Source: Methylobacterium organophilum
GTDB taxonomy: Bacteria; Pseudomonadota; Alphaproteobacteria; Rhizobiales; Beijerinckiaceae
Direction of reading: 5' to 3'
DNA length: 64,000 nucleotides
NCBI RefSeq assembly: GCF_022179465.1
Contig: NZ_BPQV01000001.1
Location: 186,001 to 250,000 of the forward strand
Positions 38,953 to 47,297 of the stretch are shown piece after piece. Position numbers and translations under genes: made by a program. The notes beneath the pieces were generated by a model. The model searched no databases. It was not told the origin of the DNA and worked only from the letters and a program-made list of their open reading frames with translations. Position 1 is the stretch's first letter. Each line of letters starts with the position of its first letter.

Positions 38953-39594
38953 TCAGCGTCCGAAGATTCCCTTCAGGAACTGGGCCGTGCGGTTGCGCTT
39001 CTTCTTGCGCTCCAGTTCCGCCGCATCCTTCACCCAGGCCACCTGCACCACGCGGCGCTCGCCCTCGAAGGGCTCGTGGCCGTGCCAGGAATTGTCCGAG
39101 CGCAGGAATGCGAACATCGTGCCCATGGTCGGGGGGACCTCGACGGCGAAGGGCGCGTAGTTCTTGCCGTCGTAGAGCACCCGCAGGCGGCCGGCGGCCG
39201 GGGCGTCCCAGGCGTCGTTCATGTAGACGAGCAGGGTCATGACCTTGGACGGGCCGTCCGTGTGGATCGAGCCGTATTTCAGCTGGCTCCGCTTCATGAT
39301 CGTGGTCAGGCGCGGGCAGGAGACGAGGTCGATGCCGAACTTGTCGCCGAGGATACGGGAGAACTCGTCGCTCTCGAGCTCGTCGATCAGCGCCTTGAAG
39401 CGGCCCTTCAGCGCCACCTCGTCCACCGTGAGGTAGCCGGGCTTGGCGATGGCCGGGAAATCCTGGCGGATCTCGTCGATCGCCGCCTCGTTGAGGACGC
39501 CGCTGCCCAGGAAATACGTGTAGGGATCGCGCGAGACCGGCGCGGCGCGCACGGCCTCCAGGTTGAGGATCGACAGGCCCGTCATGGTCGGCAT
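38953..39594 (-). CDS. 2-oxoglutarate/Fe(II)-dependent oxygenase
   Basis: 213 residues. The double-stranded beta-helix iron site is visible: HTD in YGSIHTDGPSK (near residue 116) and the distal His in NSWHGHEPF (near 170), followed by ERRVVQVAW, where Arg would bind 2-oxoglutarate. The basic tail KKKRNRTAQFLKGIFG is unusual and could contact membrane or nucleic acid. Resembles small Fe/2OG oxygenases sometimes seen near surface-polysaccharide or prolyl-hydroxylase-like functions, but the substrate is unknown. Start may be ATG 39594 or ATG 39585 (MTGLSIL); both are close to GGGACGG. Confidence 0.8.
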   Translation of the reverse strand: MPTMTGLSILNLEAVRAAPVSRDPYTYFLGSGVLNEAAIDEIRQDFPAIAKPGYLTVDEVALKGRFKALIDELESDEFSRILGDKFGIDLVSCPRLTTIMKRSQLKYGSIHTDGPSKVMTLLVYMNDAWDAPAAGRLRVLYDGKNYAPFAVEVPPTMGTMFAFLRSDNSWHGHEPFEGERRVVQVAWVKDAAELERKKKRNRTAQFLKGIFGR

Positions 39595-39664
39595 CCGTCC
39601 CAGGCGCGACGCGGCGGTCCAGAATAGGCGCGCGTCACGAATTGTTAAGGGCCTTCGGGGCCCG

Positions 39665-39693
39665 GCCGCAATCGTAGACTGCTCGATTGCGGC
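39665..39693. promoter_or_regulatory. 10-bp inverted repeat in the divergent region 39595-39780
   Basis: GCCGCAATCG (39665-39674) and CGATTGCGGC (39684-39693) are perfectly complementary around nine bases. It lies about 70 bp upstream of the oxygenase and about 90 bp upstream of the next small gene, so an operator or a stable hairpin are both possible. Confidence 0.4.
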
Positions 39694-39780
39694 AAGCCCG
39701 CGGCAAGGCCTTTGCGGCGCCCGACGAACCCCTTATGCTCAAGCTTGGGCCCAGAGAATGAGCGACGGCCGGTGCGTTCG

Positions 39781-40080
39781 ATGAAATCCGTCGCGTTCGC
39801 GTTGCTGGAGGGCACGTTCGCCGTGTTGCCGGCAGCTGCACAACCGGCCCCCTCGACCCTGCGCACGACCTGCGACGAGGCGATCGCCTTGGTGCGCCGG
39901 GAGGGCTCGGCCAGCTTCACCACCCCGCTGGGGCGGGAGCGCTTCGTGCGCGACCGCGGCTTCTGCGAGCTCACCGAGATCGCGGAGCTGCGCTTCGTGC
40001 CGACCCGCGACAACCCGCAATGCCCGATCGGCTATCGCTGCCGCGAGCCCGATTACGACGACTGGGACTGGGACAAGTAG
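39781..40080 (+). CDS. Small exported hypothetical protein
   Basis: 99 residues. The start MKSVAFALLEGTFAVLPAAAQPAP is a signal peptide, followed by about 75 residues with four cysteines and an acidic tail (YDDWDWDK). The sequence TTCDEAIALVRREGSASF and RFVRDRGFCELTEIAELRFVPTRDN look structured. I do not recognise a named family. The frame is open upstream of 39781, but this ATG begins the hydrophobic leader. Confidence 0.6.
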   Translation: MKSVAFALLEGTFAVLPAAAQPAPSTLRTTCDEAIALVRREGSASFTTPLGRERFVRDRGFCELTEIAELRFVPTRDNPQCPIGYRCREPDYDDWDWDK

Positions 40081-40247
40081 CCCCGGCCGGCCCCGGCGGG
40101 CACGCGGCCGCCCCTCGCCGGTGCGGATTACAAAAATTTCAGGAGACGGAGGGGCTTCCACGCCACTATCTCGCCATGGCGCGCCCGCACAGGCGGCGGC
40201 GCCTCCCGGTTCCGAGACCGGGAGCGAGAACGTGAAGGAGAACCCGC

Positions 40248-42362
40248 GTGGCCGCACTCAAGAGCGGGCTCGGCATCCAGGCCGTCCTGACGGGACTCGT
40301 CGCACTGGCGCTGCTGCTCGCGCCGGGCATGCCCGCGCCGCCCCTCTACGTGTCACTCGCCGGCTTCGTGATGGCGGGCATCCTGCTCGCTTCCGCCAAT
40401 CTCTCCGCCTATCTGAAGGTCTTCGTCTCGGTCTACGGCGTCGGCTACCTGTTCCTGGCGCTCGCCAAGCAGGCGGCGGGGCTCGGCCTTCTGCCGGGCA
40501 CGCTCGCCGCCCTGCTGCCGCCGGACTTCGCCGCCACCGGCGCCGTGGTCTTCGCCGGAATCGTGCTCGCGATCTCCTATCTGGAGCCGATCCGCGCCAT
40601 CACCCTGATCGCCGATCCCTATTTCGCCGATCGCGGCCAGCCGACGCAGGAGATCGGCCCGTTCCGCTTCCTCGGCACCACCGAGGGCCGGATCGGCCAG
40701 CGCCTCGTGGCGCTCTCGATCTTCATCACCTTCGCGCAGGTGGCACTGCAGCTGCGCCTGAACTTCTGGTACCGCGACCTCTTCAACGCCCTGCAGGAAT
40801 ACAAGGCGGACGTGTTCTGGTACCAGCTCGTCTGGGTGTTCGGGCCGCTCGCCACCGTCTGGGTGATCATCGGGATGCTCGACGTCTTCGTCGATGCGAG
40901 CCTGCATATCCGCTGGCGCACCTGGCTGACCCGCAGCCTCTACGAGCGCTGGCTCGACGGCGGCACGCATTACCGCATCGCCTTCACCGGCGAGCACGCC
41001 GACAACCCGGACCAGCGCATCCAGAGCGACGTCAACCTGTTCATCCAGCAGACGACGACGCTCTCGATCCGCCTGCTCTCGCAAGCCGCCACCCTGGTCT
41101 CCTTCATGGTGATCCTGTGGGGCCTGTCGCGGGACTTCATCCTGCCGTTTACCGACATGGTGGTGCCGGGCTTCCTGGTCTGGCTCGTGGTCGGCTACGC
41201 GGTGGTCGGCACCTGGCTCACCCACGTGATCGGCCGCCCCCTGATCGGGCTCGACTTCCGGCAGGAGAAGGTGGAGGCCGATTTCCGCTTCTCGCTCGCC
41301 CGCTCGCGCATCTACTCGGAGCAGATCGCGCTCCTGCGCGGCGAGCGCGCCGAGACGGTGCGGCTCTGGGGCCTGTTCGGCTCGATCATCGAGAACTACC
41401 TCGGGATCATCTACCGGCGGATCAAGCTCGGCAGCTTCACGCTGTCCTACAGCCAGATCAGCGTGGTCTTCCCCTACATCCTCGCCGCGCCCTCCTACTT
41501 CGCCAAGAAGATCACCCTCGGCCAGTTCCAGCAGACGGGCGACGCCTTCTCCAGCGTGCAGTCCTCGCTGTCGTTCTTCATCAGCTCCTACACCACGATC
41601 GCCTCCTACAAGGCGAACACCAACCGCCTCGCCTCCTTCAAGCGCGCCATGACCAAGGCGGAGGCGCTGACCGGGGCCGGCTACGGCCTCGTCCAGGGCA
41701 ACGAGACCGGCCGCGACGTGACCGCCAAGGATCTGGGCCTGAGCCTGCCGGACGGCCGCGAGATCCTGCGCACGGAGGGCCTGTCCCTGCGCAAGGGCGC
41801 CGCCACGCTGGTGACCGGCCCCTCGGGCTCGGGCAAGTCGACCCTGTTCCGGGCGATCGCCGGGATCTGGCCCTTCGGCAAGGGCCGCATCGACGTGCCG
41901 GCGGGCCAGTCCGCCCTGCTCCTGCCGCAGCGGCCCTACCTGCCTCTCGGCACTCTGCGGGGGGCGGTGGTCTATCCGAGCACCACCGACCAGTTCTCCG
42001 ACGCGGCGATCAAGGAAGCCCTCGTCGCCGCGCAGCTGCCCCAGCTCGCCGAGCGCCTCGACGAGGTCGACGCCTGGGACCAGCGCCTGTCCGGCGGCGA
42101 GCAGCAGCGCCTCGCCATCGCCCGGGCCGTGCTCGCCAAGCCGGACTGGCTCTTCCTCGACGAATCCACCGCCGCCCTCGACGAGGACAGCGAGGCCAAG
42201 ATCTACACGATGCTGCGCGAGAAGCTGCCGGGCACGACCATCGTCTCGATCGGCCACCGCTCGACCCTGCACGCCCATCACGACGCCCGCATCGACCTGC
42301 AGCCGGCCAATGACGGCCGCTTCGTGCCCAAGGCCCTGCCGGCCCCGGCCGCGGCGGAGTGA
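40248..42362 (+). CDS. SbmA/BacA/YddA-like ABC transporter, permease fused to ATPase
   Basis: 704 residues. Three additional N-terminal hydrophobic helices (1-110), an ABC_membrane_2-type domain (about 150-460; EIGPFRFLGTTEGRI, NFWYRDLFNALQEY, NPDQRIQSDVNLF), then a fused ATPase: Walker A GPSGSGKST near 525, signature LSGGEQQRLAIARAV, Walker B WLFLDESTAALDED. Relatives include YddA and the peptide importer/very-long-chain-fatty-acid proteins SbmA/BacA, which matter in rhizobial symbiosis; unlike BacA, this one carries its own ATPase. GTG start with AAGGAGAA upstream. The substrate is unknown. Confidence 0.87.
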   Translation: MAALKSGLGIQAVLTGLVALALLLAPGMPAPPLYVSLAGFVMAGILLASANLSAYLKVFVSVYGVGYLFLALAKQAAGLGLLPGTLAALLPPDFAATGAVVFAGIVLAISYLEPIRAITLIADPYFADRGQPTQEIGPFRFLGTTEGRIGQRLVALSIFITFAQVALQLRLNFWYRDLFNALQEYKADVFWYQLVWVFGPLATVWVIIGMLDVFVDASLHIRWRTWLTRSLYERWLDGGTHYRIAFTGEHADNPDQRIQSDVNLFIQQTTTLSIRLLSQAATLVSFMVILWGLSRDFILPFTDMVVPGFLVWLVVGYAVVGTWLTHVIGRPLIGLDFRQEKVEADFRFSLARSRIYSEQIALLRGERAETVRLWGLFGSIIENYLGIIYRRIKLGSFTLSYSQISVVFPYILAAPSYFAKKITLGQFQQTGDAFSSVQSSLSFFISSYTTIASYKANTNRLASFKRAMTKAEALTGAGYGLVQGNETGRDVTAKDLGLSLPDGREILRTEGLSLRKGAATLVTGPSGSGKSTLFRAIAGIWPFGKGRIDVPAGQSALLLPQRPYLPLGTLRGAVVYPSTTDQFSDAAIKEALVAAQLPQLAERLDEVDAWDQRLSGGEQQRLAIARAVLAKPDWLFLDESTAALDEDSEAKIYTMLREKLPGTTIVSIGHRSTLHAHHDARIDLQPANDGRFVPKALPAPAAAE

Positions 42363-42372
42363 CGGGAGAACC

Positions 42373-43089
42373 TCAGCGCAGCAGGCTGACCGCCACCGGC
42401 ACCAGGATCGCGGTGAGGAAGGCGTTCAGCCCCATGGCGATGCCGGCGAAGGTGCCGGCGACCTCGCTCACCTGGAAGGCCCGGGCCGTGCCGAGGCCGT
42501 GGGCGGCGAGCCCCGCCGCGAAGCCGCGGGCGCGCATGTCGGTGACGCGCAGGAGCGCCATCAGCGGCGAGACGATCACCGCGCCGGCCACCCCCGTGAT
42601 CATCACGAGCACGGCGGTCAGGGTCGGGTCACCGCCCAGGGTCTCGCTGATGCCCATGGCGACGCCGGTCGTCACGGATTTCGGCGCCAGCGCCACGATG
42701 ACCGGATGCGGGATGCCGAGCGCCTGGGCGAGCACCATCGCGGTGCCGAGCGCCGTCACGCAGCCGACCGCCAGCGCCGCGAGCATCGGCACCAGGGCGC
42801 GCATCACGGTGACGCGCCGCTCGTAGAGGGGAATCGCCAGGGCCACGGTGGCCGGCCCGAGCAGGAAGTGCACGAATTGCGCGCCCTCGAAATAGGTCGG
42901 GTAGGGCGTGCCGGTGAGCTTCAGGACGAGGCCCGTCATCCAGATCGCGTGCAGGACGGGATTGGCCAGGGGATGCCGGTCGGTCGCCGCCGAGACCCGG
43001 TCGGCGACAGCATAGGCGATCAGGGTCACCGTCAACCAGAGCAGCGGCGTGCGGGAGAGATAGACCCAGAGGGCGAATTCGCCGCTCAC
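42373..43089 (-). CDS. lrgB: LrgB-family membrane protein
   Basis: About 238 residues, six or more membrane helices. Family phrases: QFVHFLLGPATVALAIPLYE, LAPKSVTTGVAMGISETLGG and GLAAHGLGTARAFQ. LrgB works with the holin-like LrgA; in bacteria the pair affects murein hydrolase release, and related proteins export organic acids such as glycolate or pyruvate. The GTG at 43089 overlaps the lrgA stop (GTGA), so the two are coupled. Third gene of a terB-lrgA-lrgB unit. Confidence 0.9.
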   Translation of the reverse strand: MSGEFALWVYLSRTPLLWLTVTLIAYAVADRVSAATDRHPLANPVLHAIWMTGLVLKLTGTPYPTYFEGAQFVHFLLGPATVALAIPLYERRVTVMRALVPMLAALAVGCVTALGTAMVLAQALGIPHPVIVALAPKSVTTGVAMGISETLGGDPTLTAVLVMITGVAGAVIVSPLMALLRVTDMRARGFAAGLAAHGLGTARAFQVSEVAGTFAGIAMGLNAFLTAILVPVAVSLLR

Positions 43090-43502
43090 GACTCCCCGCC
43101 GCCCATCGTGTCGCCCGACCGGCGCGCCACGAGGCGCGACACCCAGACGAAGGTCGCCACCGTCGCCGTCAGGGTGGCCGCCACCGAGACGAGCAGGACG
43201 ATCGCGAGGGAGAGGCCGTTGGCGGCGAGCACGTCGAGCCGGCCGACGATACCGACCCCGGCGGGCACGAACATCAGCGACAGATGCGCGAGCAGCCGCT
43301 TGCAGGTGTCCTCGACAGTGCCGTCGACGAGGGGCGGCGGCAGGATCCGCGCAGATGCGCGGGGCGAGGCGTCCCGCAGGCAGAGGAAGCCGAGCATCAG
43401 CGCCATGCCGATCACCGGGCCGGGCACCGGCAGGCCGATGCTGCGGGCGGCGACCTCGCCGAGGAGCTGCGCCGACAGGATGAGCGCGAGGGCGACGATC
43501 AT
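43086..43502 (-). CDS. lrgA: LrgA/CidA-family holin-like protein
   Basis: About 138 residues, four membrane helices. The blocks GLPVPGPVIGMALMLGFLCL and LLAHLSLMFVPAGVGIV are typical of LrgA/CidA. The ATG at 43502 overlaps the stop of the TerB-like gene by four bases (ATGA), and its own stop overlaps lrgB. Partner of LrgB in the inner membrane. The open frame extends much further upstream, but only as a shadow of the TerB-like gene. Confidence 0.9.
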   Translation of the reverse strand: MIVALALILSAQLLGEVAARSIGLPVPGPVIGMALMLGFLCLRDASPRASARILPPPLVDGTVEDTCKRLLAHLSLMFVPAGVGIVGRLDVLAANGLSLAIVLLVSVAATLTATVATFVWVSRLVARRSGDTMGGGES

Positions 43503-43969
43503 GCCGAAGGCGGGATCGTGGAAACCGCCGCCGCCCGGGCTTTGGCCACGCGCGCCTCGTCGAGGCCGAACAGGGTGCCGAGGCGGCAGACCAGCGCCTC
43601 CTCGAATTCGTGCACCGCGCCGTCCGCGCCCGCCACCGACCAGGCCATGGCGACGAGACGCGCCCGCTCGGCTTCGTCGGTCGCGCCGATGCCCTCGACG
43701 AGCCCCGCAAGGTCGCGGGTCTCGGCCTCGAAGGTGCCGGCGCGGGCGATCAGGCTGCGCGCCTCCGCCTCCGAGACGGCGTATTGCGTGCGCACCAGGC
43801 GCACCAGACGCTCCATCTCCTCCGCGGCCAGCACCCCGTCCGCCCGCGCCACATGCACGAGGAGGGCGACCACGGCGATGGGCGCCTCCTCCTCCGGGGC
43901 GATGTCGGGCGCGGCGGGCTGGCCGAAGGCAGCGGCGGCATAGGCGATGAGTCGGTCGACGAGGGCCAT
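43499..43969 (-). CDS. TerB-like protein
   Basis: About 156 residues, all-helical, matching the TerB fold: APIAVVALLVHVARADGVLAAEEMERLV and the second EF-hand-like repeat MAWSVAGADGAVHEFEE, which carry the acidic metal-binding positions. TerB-type domains occur in tellurite-resistance and membrane-stress systems and in DnaJ-like proteins. Here it is translationally coupled to lrgA-lrgB, an arrangement that hints at a membrane-stress or envelope role. The ATG at 43969 begins the first helix. Confidence 0.82.
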   Translation of the reverse strand: MALVDRLIAYAAAAFGQPAAPDIAPEEEAPIAVVALLVHVARADGVLAAEEMERLVRLVRTQYAVSEAEARSLIARAGTFEAETRDLAGLVEGIGATDEAERARLVAMAWSVAGADGAVHEFEEALVCRLGTLFGLDEARVAKARAAAVSTIPPSA

Positions 43970-44226
43970 GACCCGTCCCTGAACAAGCGGAGCCCCGCCA
44001 GCCTCGATTGCAGGCCGAGCCTCCGTCAAGCGAGCGAACCCGCCTTCCGACGCCGGGCGGCCGGTTCCGGGCCCTGCGTGTCCCGGTTGCATCGGCCGGC
44101 CGGCTGCGCGACAGGGTCGCTCTCGCGGTGATCGCACCGTTTCCGTGCACGCGAACGCCTTGCCAAGGCGGCACGGCCCGTCTAGACGGATCCCCGATCG
44201 TTCCGGCCTTTCGCCGCGAGCGCGCC

Positions 44227-44302
44227 GCCGCAATAGCTCAGCTGGTAGAGCATCTCATTCGTAATGAGAGGGTCGGGGGTTCGAATCCCTCTTGCGGCAC
44301 CA
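44227..44302 (+). tRNA. tRNA-Thr (anticodon CGT)
   Basis: 76 bases with encoded CCA. The 7-bp acceptor GCCGCAA pairs with TTGCGGC; D-arm AGCTCAGCTGGTAGAGC; anticodon arm TCTCA-TTCGTAA-TGAGA gives CGT; T-arm GGTTCGAATCC. The DNA immediately downstream changes character (integrase remnant, frameshifted gene), so its 3' end was probably an integration site. Confidence 0.97.
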
Positions 44303-44392
44303 ATAATTTCAATGGCTTAGAGCTGATCGGGGTGGCGTCAGGCGCTGGGTTCCCCAGATATTCCCCCAAAATTCCTTTTTTCGCGGTGCCGC

Positions 44393-44667
44393 ATGGCCGA
44401 TTCGAACCGCGCCTCCCAACCTACGACCGTCGCCGACTGGCTTGCCGAAGGGTCGAAGACGATGGAGCTGTTCTGCAACGGCGCTGGCTGCGGTCACCGC
44501 TCCATCCTCGACATCGCCGGCTTCGATCACGCACGATCCGCGACCAGATCGTCAGGCGCCTGCGCTGCACGGCCTGCGGCTCCCGCAACGTGTCGCTGAT
44601 GCGGGACATGGGCGCGCATTATCGGGAACGGGAGGCGACGGGGTGGACGGCCGGATCGGGCCGCTAG
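44393..44667 (+). pseudogene. Small CxxC zinc-ribbon-type protein, frameshifted
   Basis: The first frame from ATG 44393 gives MADSNRASQPTTVADWLAEG then MELFCNGAGCGHRSILDIAGF. Around 44525-44540 the coherent sequence jumps to another frame, TIRDQIVRRLRCTACGSRN, ending near RDMGAHYRERE. Joined, the two halves give paired CxxxxC and CxxC ligands of a zinc ribbon; in the first frame alone the second pair is lost and the tail becomes Ala/Arg-rich. This indicates a single indel in a formerly intact gene. Located 90 bp past tRNA-Thr at the island's left border. The original function is unknown. Confidence 0.55.
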
Positions 44668-45002
44668 GACGGCGCCCCTTCAACCCTTACCGCGCCAGTC
44701 TGGAACAGGTCCCGGGTCCAACCCGGCATGCGCTCAATCTGCGGCTGCGGTTTCGGCTTCCAGGATAGCAATCCTACGGCCAGCACGGCAGCGACCAGGA
44801 AAGCGACCACCACCGAATAGGTGTTGCCGCGCGGGATGACGCCGTTGACCGCGCCCTTCGGCACGATGTGGAGCACGGCGGCCACGACGGTCACCAGCTT
44901 CACGAGGCCGAAAATCTCGCTGTTCACGAAGGCCGGATTGAAGTTCGACAGCCGCGAGATGACCCGAAGCCATGCCTGCCCGTCCTGGGATATCCAGGAC
45001 AA
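44664..45002 (-). CDS. Hypothetical small membrane protein, possibly 5'-truncated
   Basis: 112 residues from a TTG start, with two hydrophobic stretches (about 30-50 and 64-83: FGLVKLVTVVAAVLHIV and YSVVVAFLVAAVLAVGLL) and a charged tail. The frame continues upstream without ATG/GTG as a further hydrophobic stretch (TDYLIVGIAL), then runs into the integrase remnant near 45036, so the true N-terminus may have been cut off. No family recognised. No good ribosome-binding site precedes the TTG. Confidence 0.4.
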   Translation of the reverse strand: MSWISQDGQAWLRVISRLSNFNPAFVNSEIFGLVKLVTVVAAVLHIVPKGAVNGVIPRGNTYSVVVAFLVAAVLAVGLLSWKPKPQPQIERMPGWTRDLFQTGAVRVEGAPS

Positions 45003-45035
45003 TGCGATGCCGACGATCAGGTAGTCGGTGTTCTT

Positions 45036-45600
45036 GCGTGGGCACGTAGCCTTGAGGCGGAGCTCGATCGAAGCGGCGTGCTGCCAGACACTCGTCCCGC
45101 AGAGAACACGACTCTCGCTCAGGTCCTTACCCGCTACCGAGACATGGTCTCACCGACGAAGCGGAGTGCGGTGACCGAGGTCGCGCGCACCAACACCATC
45201 TTGCGACGCTCCCTCTGCCATCGGACCCTGACCCAGCTCGACGCGCGGCACGACGGCGCTCTGGAGTATTATCGCCGAGCACCGCGCACTGGAAACAGCT
45301 CGTCGCATGAGCGAAGCTAAGCATCGCACGAGCTGCAACAGGATCAAGCTCTGAGCGCCTCAAGTGCGCGTTCGTGCGACGACCATCACCGCCCAAGGGC
45401 CGCACGGGGCGAATAGAAGGCGACGAGGAACAGCGTCCGCGCGCTGCCGCTGACCGGGGCCAAGCGGTTTATCTTCATCCGGTGATTGAACCGGTGATTG
45501 AACTTGTCGGCGAGACTGGCATGCGCTGCGGTGAGTTGCTGGGCTTGACGTAGAACTTCGACCTGGAACATCGCGCAGGCTCGGTATCGTGGCGCTCATC
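45036..45600 (+). pseudogene. Decayed tyrosine recombinase (phage/island integrase)
   Basis: Pieces of one integrase lie in order but in different frames. Around 45090-45250: TTLAQVLTRYRDMVSPTKRSA and TNTILRRSLCHRTLTQLD (SAM-like arm). Around 45395-45450: PKGRTGRIEGDEEQR. Around 45490-45575: VIELVGETGMRCGELLGLT, then a stop and FDLEHR; this block holds the first catalytic Arg. The C-terminal HxxR and Tyr parts are missing. It sits about 730 bp inside the tRNA-Thr end in the same orientation, as expected for a tRNA-integrated element, and is clearly non-functional. Confidence 0.75.
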
Positions 45601-45643
45601 AGTGCGCTCGATGAGCCTCGGGATCAGAGTACAAAGCCTTGGA

Positions 45644-46300
45644 TCACGGCCGGTGTCTGACGCCGTGAAGCACGATATGAATGATGCTCTCCGCAGCACT
45701 GTCCCAAGCCGCCTGTTCCATCGTCGTCTCTTCGGTTGCTCCATGGCCGAGCACGGTCGCGACCTCGATGGCGCTGTTGGCGTAGAACTCCGTGGCTGCC
45801 CAGATCAGGAAGAACAGGTGCCGCGCGTCGACAGGCGCCAGTGCGCCGCCTAACTGCCAAGTGTGCACGCGGCCGAGCTTGCGCTCCAGGACTGGTTTCA
45901 GCTCCTCCTCCAGGAACTGAGCGATGCGCCGGCTACCGTTCAGGACCTCCCCTGCCACGATCCGTGAGGCAGCCGAATGAGCCTGGGACACACGCATCTT
46001 GGCGCGGATGTAGTCCGCGATCGCGTCCGCTGGTGCCTTTTCCTCGTCGATGCAGGCGAGTTCGGTGAGCCACAGACTCAAAGTTCGGTCGAGAACGGCG
46101 TCGTAGAGGGCAGCCTTGGTGCCGTAATAATAGTGAACTGTGGCCGCTGCCATCGCCGCCGCGTCGGCGATGGCAGCCATGGTGGCGCCGGCACGTCCTT
46201 CCCGCGCGAAGATCTCGGCGGCCGCGTCCAGGATCCGCTCCTCTGCGCGAGCCCGGATCCTTGCCTTCGCCTGGGCCGCCGCTGCACGGGTCGCCTCCAT
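45644..46300 (-). CDS. TetR-family transcriptional regulator
   Basis: 218 residues. N-terminal helix-turn-helix: RILDAAAEIFAREGRAGATMAAIADAAAMAAATVHYYYGTKAALYDAVL. The C-terminal ligand domain resembles RutR/YcdC-type regulators of purine/pyrimidine genes in overall layout (FFLIWAATEFYAN). AAGGAG precedes the ATG at 46300. It is divergent from the molybdenum-hydroxylase operon with a 142-bp gap holding a 24-bp palindrome, so the simplest model is a repressor of that operon, released by substrate. The ligand is unknown. Confidence 0.9.
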   Translation of the reverse strand: MEATRAAAAQAKARIRARAEERILDAAAEIFAREGRAGATMAAIADAAAMAAATVHYYYGTKAALYDAVLDRTLSLWLTELACIDEEKAPADAIADYIRAKMRVSQAHSAASRIVAGEVLNGSRRIAQFLEEELKPVLERKLGRVHTWQLGGALAPVDARHLFFLIWAATEFYANSAIEVATVLGHGATEETTMEQAAWDSAAESIIHIVLHGVRHRP

Positions 46301-46397
46301 GCGCTTCTCCTTCCCGTTCCCTCATGCGTGTCATCTATCGGCGCGCGCCGGAACGCCAGCCCGTCGGTAAATCCCCGCATTGGCATGGAGCATGCTA

Positions 46398-46421
46398 GAT
46401 CCTGATTGTGTCATCAGGATC
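46398..46421. promoter_or_regulatory. Palindromic candidate TetR operator
   Basis: Perfect 8-bp arms GATCCTGA (46398-46405) and TCAGGATC (46414-46421) separated by TTGTGTCA. It lies between the divergent TetR and hydroxylase genes, ending 21 bp before the hydroxylase ATG, so bound protein would block transcription or initiation there. Size and position suit a TetR dimer pair. Confidence 0.65.
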
Positions 46422-46442
46422 CGGGCGAAGTGGGAGCCTTTG

Positions 46443-47297
46443 ATGCGAGCGGCGTCCTTCGAATACGTGCGGCCCTCAAGCCTCGATGAGGCGCTGAGCC
46501 TTCTCGAGGACCCTAACGCCCTCCCCATGGCAGGCGGCCAGAGCCTGATCCCTCTCCTGAACGAGCGATCGCTGCGTCCTGGGCTTGTCGTGGATATCGG
46601 CCGGCTTCCCGAAATCGGGACGATCACCGCGGATGCCACCGGTTTGCGGATCGGCAGTGGCGTGAGCCTGTCGCGGATCCTGGCTTGCCCGGACCTCTCT
46701 GCCTGGCCGCTCCTGAGGGAGGCGCTCTCCTCCGTGGCGAGCCCGGCCGTGCGCAACCGTGCGACGCTTGCCGGTAACCTTGTGCGGGCGAGCCCAACCA
46801 GCGAATTGCCCGTGGCGATGGTTGCCCTCAACGCGGCCCTGACCCTGCGCAGCCGCTCCAGCAAACGCAGCCTGCCGGCGCAGGACTTCTTCGTCGGTCC
46901 TCATCGCACCGCCCTCGCGCCCGGCGAGATCGTCACCGCGATTACCGTGCCTGCGTCTGCTCCGGCACTGCTTGGTGCCTTCGAGGAGATCGCCCCGAGG
47001 GCCGGAGCACCGCCTCTCGCCTGCCTGGCGGTCGCCGCCAGCCTTGATCCCGACGGCGTGATTGCGGGCGTCCGGATCGTTGTTGGCGGCGTGACCGGCG
47101 TTCCAGCTTCCTGTCCGGTGGCCGAGGCTGCGCTGGTGGGCCGACGGCTCGGGGAGCCGGTGCCCGCTTGGTCCAATGAGGGATTGGCCCTGCATCCCGA
47201 CGTGCCCGAGGCAGCCTATGCCCTGGTCGTCCTACCAATTCTCCTCGAGCGGGCGCTCGCCCGCCTCGCCGACCGCTTTCAGGAGGACGCGGCATGA
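46443..47297 (+). CDS. Molybdenum hydroxylase FAD-binding (medium) subunit
   Basis: About 284 residues, xanthine dehydrogenase/CO-dehydrogenase medium-subunit family. FAD-binding blocks: MAGGQSLIPLLNER near 32 and TLAGNLVRASPTSELPVA near 110. It passes electrons from the iron-sulfur subunit to an acceptor. The ATG at 46443 has GGGAG about six bases upstream; the earlier ATG at 46380 lies upstream of the palindrome and is unlikely. Its stop overlaps the start of the small subunit (ATGA). First gene of a four-gene coupled operon. Confidence 0.92.
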   Translation: MRAASFEYVRPSSLDEALSLLEDPNALPMAGGQSLIPLLNERSLRPGLVVDIGRLPEIGTITADATGLRIGSGVSLSRILACPDLSAWPLLREALSSVASPAVRNRATLAGNLVRASPTSELPVAMVALNAALTLRSRSSKRSLPAQDFFVGPHRTALAPGEIVTAITVPASAPALLGAFEEIAPRAGAPPLACLAVAASLDPDGVIAGVRIVVGGVTGVPASCPVAEAALVGRRLGEPVPAWSNEGLALHPDVPEAAYALVVLPILLERALARLADRFQEDAA

